64,000 bases of DNA from Cupriavidus phytohabitans (lineage in GTDB: Bacteria > Pseudomonadota > Gammaproteobacteria > Burkholderiales > Burkholderiaceae): the NCBI RefSeq assembly GCF_000426345.1, contig NZ_AUFE01000037.1:1-64000 (forward strand). Direction: 5' to 3'. The position numbers and the translations under genes were made by a program. This document shows, piece by piece, positions 33,455 through 40,309 of this stretch. Each line of letters begins with the position of its first letter. Position 1 is the stretch's first letter. Under the pieces are notes generated by a model. The model saw nothing but the letters and a program-made list of their open reading frames with translations. It did no database searches and was not told the DNA's origin.

Positions 33455-34474
33455 ATGGCCATGCCCGACACCCCGATCAAGCCCGCCACCTTCGCGGCCG
33501 ACAAAGTCGTTGCCACCGCCCCGGACCCGGTCACCGGCTACAAGCGCTTCCACCTCGGCGCCTTTGCGTTTGCCCGCGACGAATACTTCGTCAAGGTGAG
33601 CTGGCCGGTCAAAGACCAGGTACGCACGCACGCCATCGCCGCCGACGCCTTCCTGCGCGCGCTGATGCGCGACGTGGCCTGGGGCTTCTTCTATGGCTGG
33701 GTCAACTTCGACCACGTGTTCGGCACGCGCAACCACTATGGCAAGGTCGATGTCTACGCCGGTGCCTTCAACGGCGTGATGAAGGAAGCCGGCGTGGACT
33801 ACACCGAGACCTTCGAGACCCCGCTGATCATGGCCACGTTCAAGGCGATGCTGCATGACTGGACCAACGCGGGCTTCGACCCGTTCGCGGCGCCCGAAGA
33901 AACCGGTACGGCATTCGGCCGCAAGCATGGCGACAACATTGCGGCCATCGAGCGCTCGCGCATCGCCACGCGCCGCATGCCGGGCCTGCCGGACGATTCC
34001 CCGCTGCGCGACGACCTGCCGGTGAACCGGGCCTTCCTGGACGTGCCGCAGGACGAACCGGAGGTGCACGCCAGGCCGGGCTTCGAAGGGCAGCTCCATG
34101 CCTTCAGCCTGTTCAAGTACCTGTCCCGCTCGGACGTGACCTGGAATCCGTCGGTGACTTCGGTCTGCGGCCAGAGCCTGTTCTGCCCCACCACCGAGGA
34201 GTTCATCCTGCCGGTCTTCCACGGCAACGACCGCGTGGAGTGGTTCCTGCAGCTGTCCGATGAGATCGTCTGGGACATCGGCGACAAGAACACCGGCGCG
34301 CCGCGCGCCCGCGTGACCATGCGCGCCGGCGACATCTGCGCCATGCCGGCCGATATCCGCCACCAGGGCTACTCGACGAAGCGCTCGATGCTGCTGGTGT
34401 GGGAAAACGCCACGCCGGACCTGCCCGGCCGCTATGAGAGCGGGGAACTGAAGCCGTACCCGGTCGAGTTCTGA
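33455..34474 (+). CDS. hapD: Hydroquinone 1,2-dioxygenase large subunit
   Basis: This 339-residue protein has exactly the length expected for HapD, the 38-kDa catalytic subunit of type II hydroquinone 1,2-dioxygenase. His- and Glu-rich segments in the C-terminal cupin, such as TEEFILPVFHGNDRVEWFL and MPADIRHQGYSTKR, are plausible Fe(II) ligand sites. It is 47 bases after hapC, with ACAGGAGAAC before the ATG, and is followed by the semialdehyde dehydrogenase gene. The reaction is ring cleavage of hydroquinone to 4-hydroxymuconic semialdehyde in the cytoplasm. Confidence 0.87.
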   Translation: MAMPDTPIKPATFAADKVVATAPDPVTGYKRFHLGAFAFARDEYFVKVSWPVKDQVRTHAIAADAFLRALMRDVAWGFFYGWVNFDHVFGTRNHYGKVDVYAGAFNGVMKEAGVDYTETFETPLIMATFKAMLHDWTNAGFDPFAAPEETGTAFGRKHGDNIAAIERSRIATRRMPGLPDDSPLRDDLPVNRAFLDVPQDEPEVHARPGFEGQLHAFSLFKYLSRSDVTWNPSVTSVCGQSLFCPTTEEFILPVFHGNDRVEWFLQLSDEIVWDIGDKNTGAPRARVTMRAGDICAMPADIRHQGYSTKRSMLLVWENATPDLPGRYESGELKPYPVEF

Positions 34475-34489
34475 CCACCGCCCAATCGA

Positions 34490-34543
34490 CCTCACGTACC
34501 TCACGGACCTCACGCACCTCACGGACTTCTCGGACCTCACGGA
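34490..34543 (+). repeat. Six imperfect tandem 9-bp units (CCTCACGGA type) between hapD and hapE
   Basis: Six 9-bp units occupy most of the 81-base gap between the dioxygenase and dehydrogenase genes: CCTCACGTA, CCTCACGGA, CCTCACGCA, CCTCACGGA, CTTCTCGGA, CCTCACGGA. They lie just before the hapE start, where a ribosome site would be expected; no strong purine-rich site is seen, only GGAAATC. Confidence 0.88.
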
Positions 34544-34555
34544 AATCATCTAACC

Positions 34556-36019
34556 ATGCAGAACAAGCTCTTCATCAACGGCCGTTTCGTCGACGCCCGG
34601 GACGGCGGCACCATCGACGTGCTGAACCCCCACGACGGCAGCGTGATCACGGCCATCGCCGCGGCGCAGGCCGCCGACGTCGATCTTGCGGTGGATGCCG
34701 CGGCCCGCGCCTTCCCGGCCTGGTCACGCATGCCAGCGGCCGAGCGTGGGCGCCTGCTGCTGAAGCTGGCCGACAGGATCGAGGCGCACACCGAGGAACT
34801 CGCACAACTGGAGTCACTGGATACGGGCCACCCCATCCGCGACTCGCGCGCATTGGACGTGCCCCGCACGGCGGCCTGCTTCCGCTACTTCGGCGGCATG
34901 GCCGACAAGCTGCAGGGCTCCGTGATCCCGGTGGAGACAGGGTTCCTCAACTACGTCCAGCGCAAGCCCATTGGCGTGGTGGGCCAGATCGTGCCGTGGA
35001 ATTTCCCATTGATGTTCACCAGCTGGAAGATGGGCCCGGCGCTGGCCGCGGGCAACACCGTGGTCATCAAGCCCTCGGAACTGACGCCGCTGTCCTCGCT
35101 GCGGATTGCCGAACTGATGGCCGAGGTCGGCTTCCCCGATGGCGTCGTCAACATGGTGCCGGGCTTTGGCCACACCGCGGGCCAGCGCCTGGCCGAACAT
35201 CCGCGCGTGGGCAAGATCGCCTTCACGGGCTCCACGGCAACCGGCCGCGGCATCGTGGCGGCATCACAGGGCAACCTGAAGCGCGTGCAGCTCGAGTTGG
35301 GTGGCAAGGGCGCCAATATCGTCTTCGACGATGCGAACCTGGACGCCGCCATCAACGGCGCGGCGTGGGCGATCTTCCACAACCAGGGGCAGGCCTGCAT
35401 CGCGGGCTCGCGGCTGGTGCTGCACGAGCGGATCGCCGATGCGTTCCTCGAGCGCTTCACCGCCCTGGCGGGCTCGATCCGGCTCGGCAATCCGCTCGAT
35501 CCGGAAACCGAGATGGGGCCGCTCACCTCGGCGCAGCACCGCGACCGCGTGCTGTCCTACGTGGATATCGCGCGCGGCCAGGGCGCGCGCGTGCTGGCTG
35601 GCGGCAAGACCCCCGCGGATGCCGCGCTGTCCGCGGGCTACTACGTCGAGCCGACCATCGTGGAAGGCAGGCCACAAGATCGCGTGGCACAGGAAGAAGT
35701 GTTCGGTCCGTTTGTCACCGTGCTGCGCTTTGGCAGCGACGACGAAGCGCTGGCCATCGCCAATGCCACCGACTACGGCCTGGGCAGCGGCCTGTGGACG
35801 CGCGACCTGTCCCGCGCGCACAGGTTTGCCGAGGCGATCGATGCCGGGATGTGCTGGATCAACTGCTACAAGCGGGTCAATCCCGGCAGCCCCTTCGGCG
35901 GCGTGGGACAGTCCGGCTATGGCCGCGAGATGGGATTCGAAGCCATGCATGACTACACTGAAGCACGGTCGGTCTGGGTCAATGTGGACGCGGCAATCCC
36001 GCCGCACTTCAAGCGCTGA
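34556..36019 (+). CDS. hapE: 4-Hydroxymuconic semialdehyde dehydrogenase (aldehyde dehydrogenase family)
   Basis: This 487-residue aldehyde dehydrogenase has the catalytic Cys in FHNQGQACIAGSRLVLHER, the general-base Glu in VQLELGGKGANIVFDDA, the oxyanion-hole Asn in VVGQIVPWNFPLM and the Rossmann motif FTGSTATGRGI. In the hap/pnp pathway it oxidises 4-hydroxymuconic semialdehyde to maleylacetate. Its position directly after the two dioxygenase subunits supports that role; a generic aldehyde substrate remains possible. Its stop is seven bases before the reductase remnant. Confidence 0.9.
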   Translation: MQNKLFINGRFVDARDGGTIDVLNPHDGSVITAIAAAQAADVDLAVDAAARAFPAWSRMPAAERGRLLLKLADRIEAHTEELAQLESLDTGHPIRDSRALDVPRTAACFRYFGGMADKLQGSVIPVETGFLNYVQRKPIGVVGQIVPWNFPLMFTSWKMGPALAAGNTVVIKPSELTPLSSLRIAELMAEVGFPDGVVNMVPGFGHTAGQRLAEHPRVGKIAFTGSTATGRGIVAASQGNLKRVQLELGGKGANIVFDDANLDAAINGAAWAIFHNQGQACIAGSRLVLHERIADAFLERFTALAGSIRLGNPLDPETEMGPLTSAQHRDRVLSYVDIARGQGARVLAGGKTPADAALSAGYYVEPTIVEGRPQDRVAQEEVFGPFVTVLRFGSDDEALAIANATDYGLGSGLWTRDLSRAHRFAEAIDAGMCWINCYKRVNPGSPFGGVGQSGYGREMGFEAMHDYTEARSVWVNVDAAIPPHFKR

Positions 36020-36026
36020 GGCAATC

Positions 36027-36365
36027 ATGGAGAGCTTTGTCTACCAGTCCGCGCCATCGCGCGTGGTCTTCGGGGAGGATGCGCTGCAGCATCTGCCCGA
36101 AGAGGTGGCGCGCCTGGGCGCGCACCGGGCGCTGGTGCTCACCACACCGGAGCAGCGCGCGCTGGGCGAGCGTCTCGCCGGGCTGCTCGTGAACCAGGCG
36201 CTCGGTATCCCTGCCTCACTTGCCCCGATCGGCATGCCGGAGGCTGGCCTGGATGAGGCCGCCACGCCGGCCTGTACCAATGCCTACTACAACCCGCGCC
36301 CGATTGAGCGCGAAGCCATCCTGGCGCTGCTCGGGCGCGCCTCGCGCGGCCAGGCTCCGGCCTGA
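36027..36365 (+). pseudogene. Maleylacetate reductase with large in-frame internal deletion
   Basis: The 112-residue reading begins exactly like maleylacetate reductase (FVYQSAPSRVVFGEDALQHL, then GAHRALVLTTPEQ) and ends exactly like it (ALGIPASLAPIGMPE and AYYNPRPIEREAILALLGR). The complete enzyme has about 355 residues, so some 240 residues are missing, including the nucleotide-binding GGGS motif and all metal-ligand segments. The junction lies near residue 58 (LAGLLVN to QALGIPAS) and the frame is kept. The product cannot be an active reductase. Maleylacetate made by hapE and by the hydroxyquinol dioxygenase must therefore be reduced by an enzyme encoded elsewhere. Confidence 0.9.
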
Positions 36366-36409
36366 GCGGCGGCGCGATTCCCGTTACCGGCCTTTGGAGG
36401 AACACTGCG

Positions 36410-37282
36410 ATGGAAACCCCGCACGCGGCTGCCGAGGCAGCCCTGACGGAACAAGTGGTGGAGCGGTTCGCCGCCACGCCGGACCCGCGCCTGAGGACGC
36501 TGATGCAGGCGCTGGTACGGCATCTGCACGCCTATGTCCGCGAGGTGGAACCGACGGAGGCGGAATGGCTTGCCGCCATCCGGTTCCTGACCGATACCGG
36601 CAAGATGTGCGACGGCAAGGTGCGGCAGGAATTCATCCTGCTGTCCGATACGCTGGGCGTCTCGATGCTGGTCGACGCGATCAACCACCGCCATGCCGGC
36701 GGCGCCACCGATACCACCGTGTTCGGGCCGTTCTATATCGCCGGCATGCCCGAACGCGCCTGCGGCGAGAACATGGCCGCCACGCCCGGCACGCCGGCGC
36801 TGGTGCACGGCCGGGTCTGCTCGACCGACGGCACGCCGCTGGCGGGCGCGGTGCTCGATATCTGGCAGACCGCCGAGAACGGCATGTACTCCGGCCAGGA
36901 CACCGCGCAGCCCGAAGGCAACCTGCGTGGGCGTTACCGCACGGACGAGGATGGCTGCTACGCCATCCGCACCATCGTTCCGGTCAGCTACCCGATCCCG
37001 ACCGATGGCCCGGTCGGGCGCATGTTGTCGGCGACCAACCGCCATCCCTGGCGGCCCGCCCACTTGCATTTCATGATCGATGCCCCGAACCATCGCACGC
37101 TGGTTACCCACCTCTTCAACCAGGGCGATCCCTATCTCGAATCCGATGCCGTGTTCGGCGTCAAGCCTTCGCTGCAGGTCGCGTACGAAGCGCGTCCGGC
37201 CGACCATCCGCTGGCAACACGCTTCGGCTTTGACGGCCCGTTCCGCGAAGCCTGCTATGACTTCGTCCTCGAGCCACGATAA
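36410..37282 (+). CDS. Hydroxyquinol 1,2-dioxygenase (intradiol)
   Basis: This 290-residue intradiol dioxygenase cleaves hydroxyquinol (1,2,4-trihydroxybenzene) to maleylacetate using Fe(III). The four iron ligands are in place with family spacing: Tyr160 (ENGMYSG), Tyr194 (PVSYPIP), His218 and His220 (RPAHLHFMI). The N-terminal helical domain with TGKMCDGKVRQEFILLSDTL is characteristic of the hydroxyquinol and catechol 1,2-dioxygenase subgroup. A TTGGAGGAA site precedes the ATG. With the hydroquinone genes upstream, two entries converge on maleylacetate. Catechol or chlorocatechol dioxygenase is a less likely alternative. Confidence 0.9.
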   Translation: METPHAAAEAALTEQVVERFAATPDPRLRTLMQALVRHLHAYVREVEPTEAEWLAAIRFLTDTGKMCDGKVRQEFILLSDTLGVSMLVDAINHRHAGGATDTTVFGPFYIAGMPERACGENMAATPGTPALVHGRVCSTDGTPLAGAVLDIWQTAENGMYSGQDTAQPEGNLRGRYRTDEDGCYAIRTIVPVSYPIPTDGPVGRMLSATNRHPWRPAHLHFMIDAPNHRTLVTHLFNQGDPYLESDAVFGVKPSLQVAYEARPADHPLATRFGFDGPFREACYDFVLEPR

Positions 37283-37287
37283 GCCGC

Positions 37288-37596
37288 ATGCCAGCCTTCT
37301 ACGCCATCTTTGCCACCGACAAGCCGGGCATGCGGGCCGTACGCGAACGCGTGCGCCCGGCCCATCGCGCCTACCTGCGCGAGACCGCCAGCCACAAGGT
37401 GCGGGTATGCCTGGGCGGGCCGACGCTGGACCCGCAAGGCGAAACCATGAACGGCACGCTGCTGGTGGTCGAAGCCGGAAATATCGTGGACGTCGAACGT
37501 TTCCTGTCCGACGACCCGTATATGCGCGCCGGCCTGTTCGAGCGTGTCGAGGTCCGTCCCTGGCACTGGAGCCTGGGCAATCCCGATGAAGCCTGA
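37288..37596 (+). CDS. YCII-domain protein, TftG-like
   Basis: This 102-residue protein is a YCII-domain ferredoxin-like-fold protein. The conserved His appears in VRPAHRAYLRE and a conserved Asp in FLSDDPYMRAGLF, the pair thought to be catalytic in the family. TftG from the 2,4,5-T pathway, a 5-chloro-hydroxyhydroquinone dehydrochlorinase, is a YCII protein encoded beside hydroxyquinol dioxygenase TftH. The same pairing here suggests a hydroxyquinol or quinone processing role, perhaps removing a ring substituent. This is inference from context. The start is five bases after the dioxygenase stop. Confidence 0.78.
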   Translation: MPAFYAIFATDKPGMRAVRERVRPAHRAYLRETASHKVRVCLGGPTLDPQGETMNGTLLVVEAGNIVDVERFLSDDPYMRAGLFERVEVRPWHWSLGNPDEA

Positions 37597-37603
37597 GGGT
37601 GCC

Positions 37604-37912
37604 ATGCTTTGCCATCTCGAAGACATTGCCGACGGCCAGTCTCTGGCCATCCAGACCGCCACCGAGCACCTGGTCCTGGTGCGCCGCGGCACGCAGGTCT
37701 GGGCTTACGTGAACCGCTGCCCGCACTTCTCGATACCACTCGACTTCGTCCCCGGCACGATCCATACCTATGAGGCCGAGGTCTTGATGTGCGCCCACCA
37801 TTCGGCGCTGTTCCGTTTTCACGACGGCGTCTGCATCGATGGCCCGTGCCAGGGTAGCGCCTTGGCATCCCGGGCGGTCCGGGTGGTTCAGGGAAAAGTC
37901 TTCCTGCAGTAA
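37604..37912 (+). CDS. Rieske-type [2Fe-2S] ferredoxin
   Basis: This 102-residue protein is a small Rieske ferredoxin. The cluster ligands are Cys39-x-His41 (NRCPHFSIPLD) and Cys63-x2-His66 (LMCAHHSALF). The ATG at 37604 follows GAGGG by four bases; an alternative ATG at 37586 would overlap the YCII gene. Such ferredoxins usually feed electrons to an oxygenase. No oxygenase or reductase partner lies next to it, so it may serve a hydroxylase elsewhere or reactivate the iron of an extradiol or intradiol dioxygenase, as XylT-like ferredoxins do. Confidence 0.85.
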   Translation: MLCHLEDIADGQSLAIQTATEHLVLVRRGTQVWAYVNRCPHFSIPLDFVPGTIHTYEAEVLMCAHHSALFRFHDGVCIDGPCQGSALASRAVRVVQGKVFLQ

Positions 37913-37978
37913 GCCGCAAGGGTCAAACGGCAGTATCGACTTCTGCTGCGCCCAGACGAAGGAACCGCCAGGTCAGCA

Positions 37979-38626
37979 TCAACCGGAAACCACCATGCGA
38001 TCCACCATCGCCTCGCACAGGTGCATCAGCTTCTTCGTGTCAAGGGTCTTGCTCTTGGCGGTGGCATTGATGGAAAAGACCTGCGCGATGCCGCGCATGT
38101 TGGCGACAATGAAAGTGGCCAGGCTGTCCAGGTCGGACTCGATGAAGCGGGTGCCCCGGGACTGTTCCGCCTCCAGGCACTCGCGCACGAAAGCGATCGT
38201 GGCGTCGTTCATGCTCGCGACGTCCGCGGCGAACTCCTGATCCTGAAAGATGGCCTCCGACAGCAGCGCCGAGAACACCTGGGTGTTGGAGTCTGGCTTG
38301 CTGAGGCTGCCAAAGTGCGCGCGTATGAAGCTACGCAGACGTTCGAGGCCAAACGTGTGCCCTTCCGCCTGGTGGAAGCGCTTGGCGAACTCGGCGCGCA
38401 GCTCGGTCAGCACGGCCAGTTGCAGCGCCTGCTTGCTGCCATACAGGTGAACGACGAGCCCCTTGCTGACGCCCGCGGTCTCGGCCACCTCAGCAATCGT
38501 CATGCCACCAACGCCCTTGGCGCGCATGACCGTCGTGGCGGCCTTGATCAAGGCCAGCTCCGACGTAGCGCGCCGCTCCTCCTGCGTGCGTCGGGTTCGG
38601 ACGGTATGGGGTGTCGTGGCAGTCAT
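37979..38626 (-). CDS. TetR-family regulator
   Basis: This 215-residue TetR-type repressor has an N-terminal HTH (AKGVGGMTIAEVAETAGVSK followed by GLVVHLYGSKQALQLAV) and a helical ligand domain similar to those of BetI-like and acyl-CoA-responsive members. Its start is 12 bases from the end of the leftward CoA transferase gene, so it is cotranscribed with it. A palindrome at 39862-39885 lies in the divergent promoter beyond that gene, and I infer that this protein binds it to control both acyl-CoA operons and itself. Confidence 0.88.
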   Translation of the reverse strand: MTATTPHTVRTRRTQEERRATSELALIKAATTVMRAKGVGGMTIAEVAETAGVSKGLVVHLYGSKQALQLAVLTELRAEFAKRFHQAEGHTFGLERLRSFIRAHFGSLSKPDSNTQVFSALLSEAIFQDQEFAADVASMNDATIAFVRECLEAEQSRGTRFIESDLDSLATFIVANMRGIAQVFSINATAKSKTLDTKKLMHLCEAMVDRMVVSG

Positions 38627-38638
38627 GGTTAAGCAAAC

Positions 38639-39772
38639 TCAGGCGTTTTGTGAACGGAGCAAATTCTCCAGATTATCGGGCGTTAGAGCCAGAGTGCTCA
38701 GAATTTCGCGCGTGTGAGTGCCCACGGGCGTGATGTCCCGCATCTCCGGCGGCGTGGCCGAGAACCGCGGCGCGGGGGCGGCCTGCAGCACGCCCCCACG
38801 CTCGACATAACTCTGGCGCGCAGCCATGTGTGGGTGGCGGGCGGCCTCGTGCGGCGCCAGCACGGGCGCCCAGCAGGCGTCACTGCCTCCCAGGCGGGCT
38901 TCCCATTCGGCGCGGGTGCGCGAGCGCATGAGCGCGGCCATGGCTTGCCTGAGCTCGGGCCACAGGCCGGGGTCGTTCTGGCCGCGGACAAAACGCGCGT
39001 CGCCGTCCAGCTCCAGGCGCGCGAGCAACTCGGCATAGAACCTGGGTTCCAGCGGCGCAAAGTTGATCCAGCCGCCGTCCTGGCACTGGTAGCTTTGCGC
39101 CGCCCAATGCGAACCGTCAAAAGCCTGCGTGCCGCGCTCGAAGCCGCCGCCGCGCCGCTGGATGGCGCCCAGCATCAGGTTAAGCATGTGGGCAGCGCCA
39201 TCGACGATGGCGGCATCGACGACCTGCCCTTGCCCCGTGCTGCGCGCATGCTGCAGCGCTGCCAGCAGCCCCACCGCCAGATACAGCGCGCCGCCGGCCA
39301 CGTCGCCCAGCACGGTGGACGGCGCCATCGGCGGCTCACCGGCCGGGCCGGCAAACCACAGGGCGCCGCTGAGGGCGGTGTAGTTGCTGTCGTGGCCGGC
39401 GCGCGGCGCCCATGGGCCCTCCTGGCCCCAGCCCGTCATGCGGCCGTACACCAGCGTGGGCCAGCGCTGCAGGCACACCTCCGGCCCCAGGCCGAGGCGC
39501 TCCATCACGCCGGGGCGCATGCCTTCGATCAGCAGGTCGGCACCCTCGCACAGCCGCAGCACGGCCTCCACGGCCACGGGATCCTTTAGATTCAGCACTA
39601 CCGACTGCTTGCCGCGGCTGGTGATGGCGTGGGGCCGTTCCGGCGTGGCCAGGCGCTCGGGCGGCTCGACGGCGATGACGGTCGCGCCCAGATCGGCCAG
39701 CAGCATGCCGCAGAACGGGCCGGGCCCGATGCCGCTGATTTCGATCACTTTGACGCCTGCGAGTGGGCCCAT
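38639..39772 (-). CDS. Alpha-methylacyl-CoA racemase-like family III CoA transferase
   Basis: This 377-residue CaiB/BaiF-fold protein is closest to alpha-methylacyl-CoA racemase. It shows VKVIEISGIGPGPFCGMLLA at the start, the catalytic His in RAGHDSNYTALSGAL and the catalytic Asp in VLGDVAGGALYLAVG. Racemases epimerise 2-methylacyl-CoAs before beta-oxidation of branched or isoprenoid side chains. It is divergent from the DUF35/thiolase-like operon and upstream of its probable TetR regulator. A CoA-transfer function is the alternative. Confidence 0.87.
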   Translation of the reverse strand: MGPLAGVKVIEISGIGPGPFCGMLLADLGATVIAVEPPERLATPERPHAITSRGKQSVVLNLKDPVAVEAVLRLCEGADLLIEGMRPGVMERLGLGPEVCLQRWPTLVYGRMTGWGQEGPWAPRAGHDSNYTALSGALWFAGPAGEPPMAPSTVLGDVAGGALYLAVGLLAALQHARSTGQGQVVDAAIVDGAAHMLNLMLGAIQRRGGGFERGTQAFDGSHWAAQSYQCQDGGWINFAPLEPRFYAELLARLELDGDARFVRGQNDPGLWPELRQAMAALMRSRTRAEWEARLGGSDACWAPVLAPHEAARHPHMAARQSYVERGGVLQAAPAPRFSATPPEMRDITPVGTHTREILSTLALTPDNLENLLRSQNA

Positions 39773-39861
39773 CTGGAGCTCCTTGTTGGAATGACTGGAA
39801 TGGCAGGGCCGGCAAGAGATGGCCGGACTGCGTGAAAACCCTATTTGCTAAATCATACAAA

Positions 39862-39885
39862 CTTACCAACCGTATGGTAAGTAAG
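39862..39885. promoter_or_regulatory. Imperfect palindrome, probable TetR operator in the divergent acyl-CoA promoter
   Basis: The 24-bp site has arms CTTACCAACCGT and ATGGTAAGTAAG, complementary at 9 of 12 positions. It lies 14 bases before the DUF35 gene start and 90 bases before the racemase gene start, in an AT-rich gap. The nearby TetR gene at 37979 is the likely binder. Confidence 0.65.
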
Positions 39886-39898
39886 TTGAGGAAAAAAC

Positions 39899-40309
39899 AT
39901 GAAGACAGACGACACAACTTCCCACATCGAGAAACCCACCCTCTGTGGCCGGGACGCCCACCAGACCCCTTTTCTCAAAGGGGTCCGCTGCTCAGCATGC
40001 GATGAAGTGGCGTTCCCACCGCAGCACTACGGATGCGAGTGCTGCGGCAGCAGCGAACTGGCCGATATCGAACTGGCGGCGCAAGGCATGGTGCTGGGCA
40101 CCAGCCAGGTCCACATCCATGCCCAGCCGGAGCCTGCGGTGCCATTCACGGTGGCCGAGGTCCGGCTCGACGCCGGCCCGGTGGTGCGCGCCCTGCTCGA
40201 CGTTGGGCACGAGGCTGGCGACTGGCATGGCCGGCGCGTCCATGGCGTGCTGCGTCAGCGCGGGCAAGACCCCGCGGTTCTGGAATTCCGATTCGGGGTG
40301 ACCGCATGA
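39899..40309 (+). CDS. DUF35 zinc-ribbon/OB-fold protein, partner of the thiolase-like protein
   Basis: This 136-residue protein has an N-terminal rubredoxin-like zinc ribbon with two Cys-x2-Cys knuckles (GVRCSACDEVAFPP and YGCECCGSSE) and a C-terminal OB fold. DUF35 proteins bind thiolase-like partners and help deliver acyl-CoA substrates, for example ChsH2 with Ltp2 in steroid side-chain cleavage. The stop overlaps the start of the thiolase-like gene as ATGA, so the two should form one complex. Confidence 0.87.
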   Translation: MKTDDTTSHIEKPTLCGRDAHQTPFLKGVRCSACDEVAFPPQHYGCECCGSSELADIELAAQGMVLGTSQVHIHAQPEPAVPFTVAEVRLDAGPVVRALLDVGHEAGDWHGRRVHGVLRQRGQDPAVLEFRFGVTA

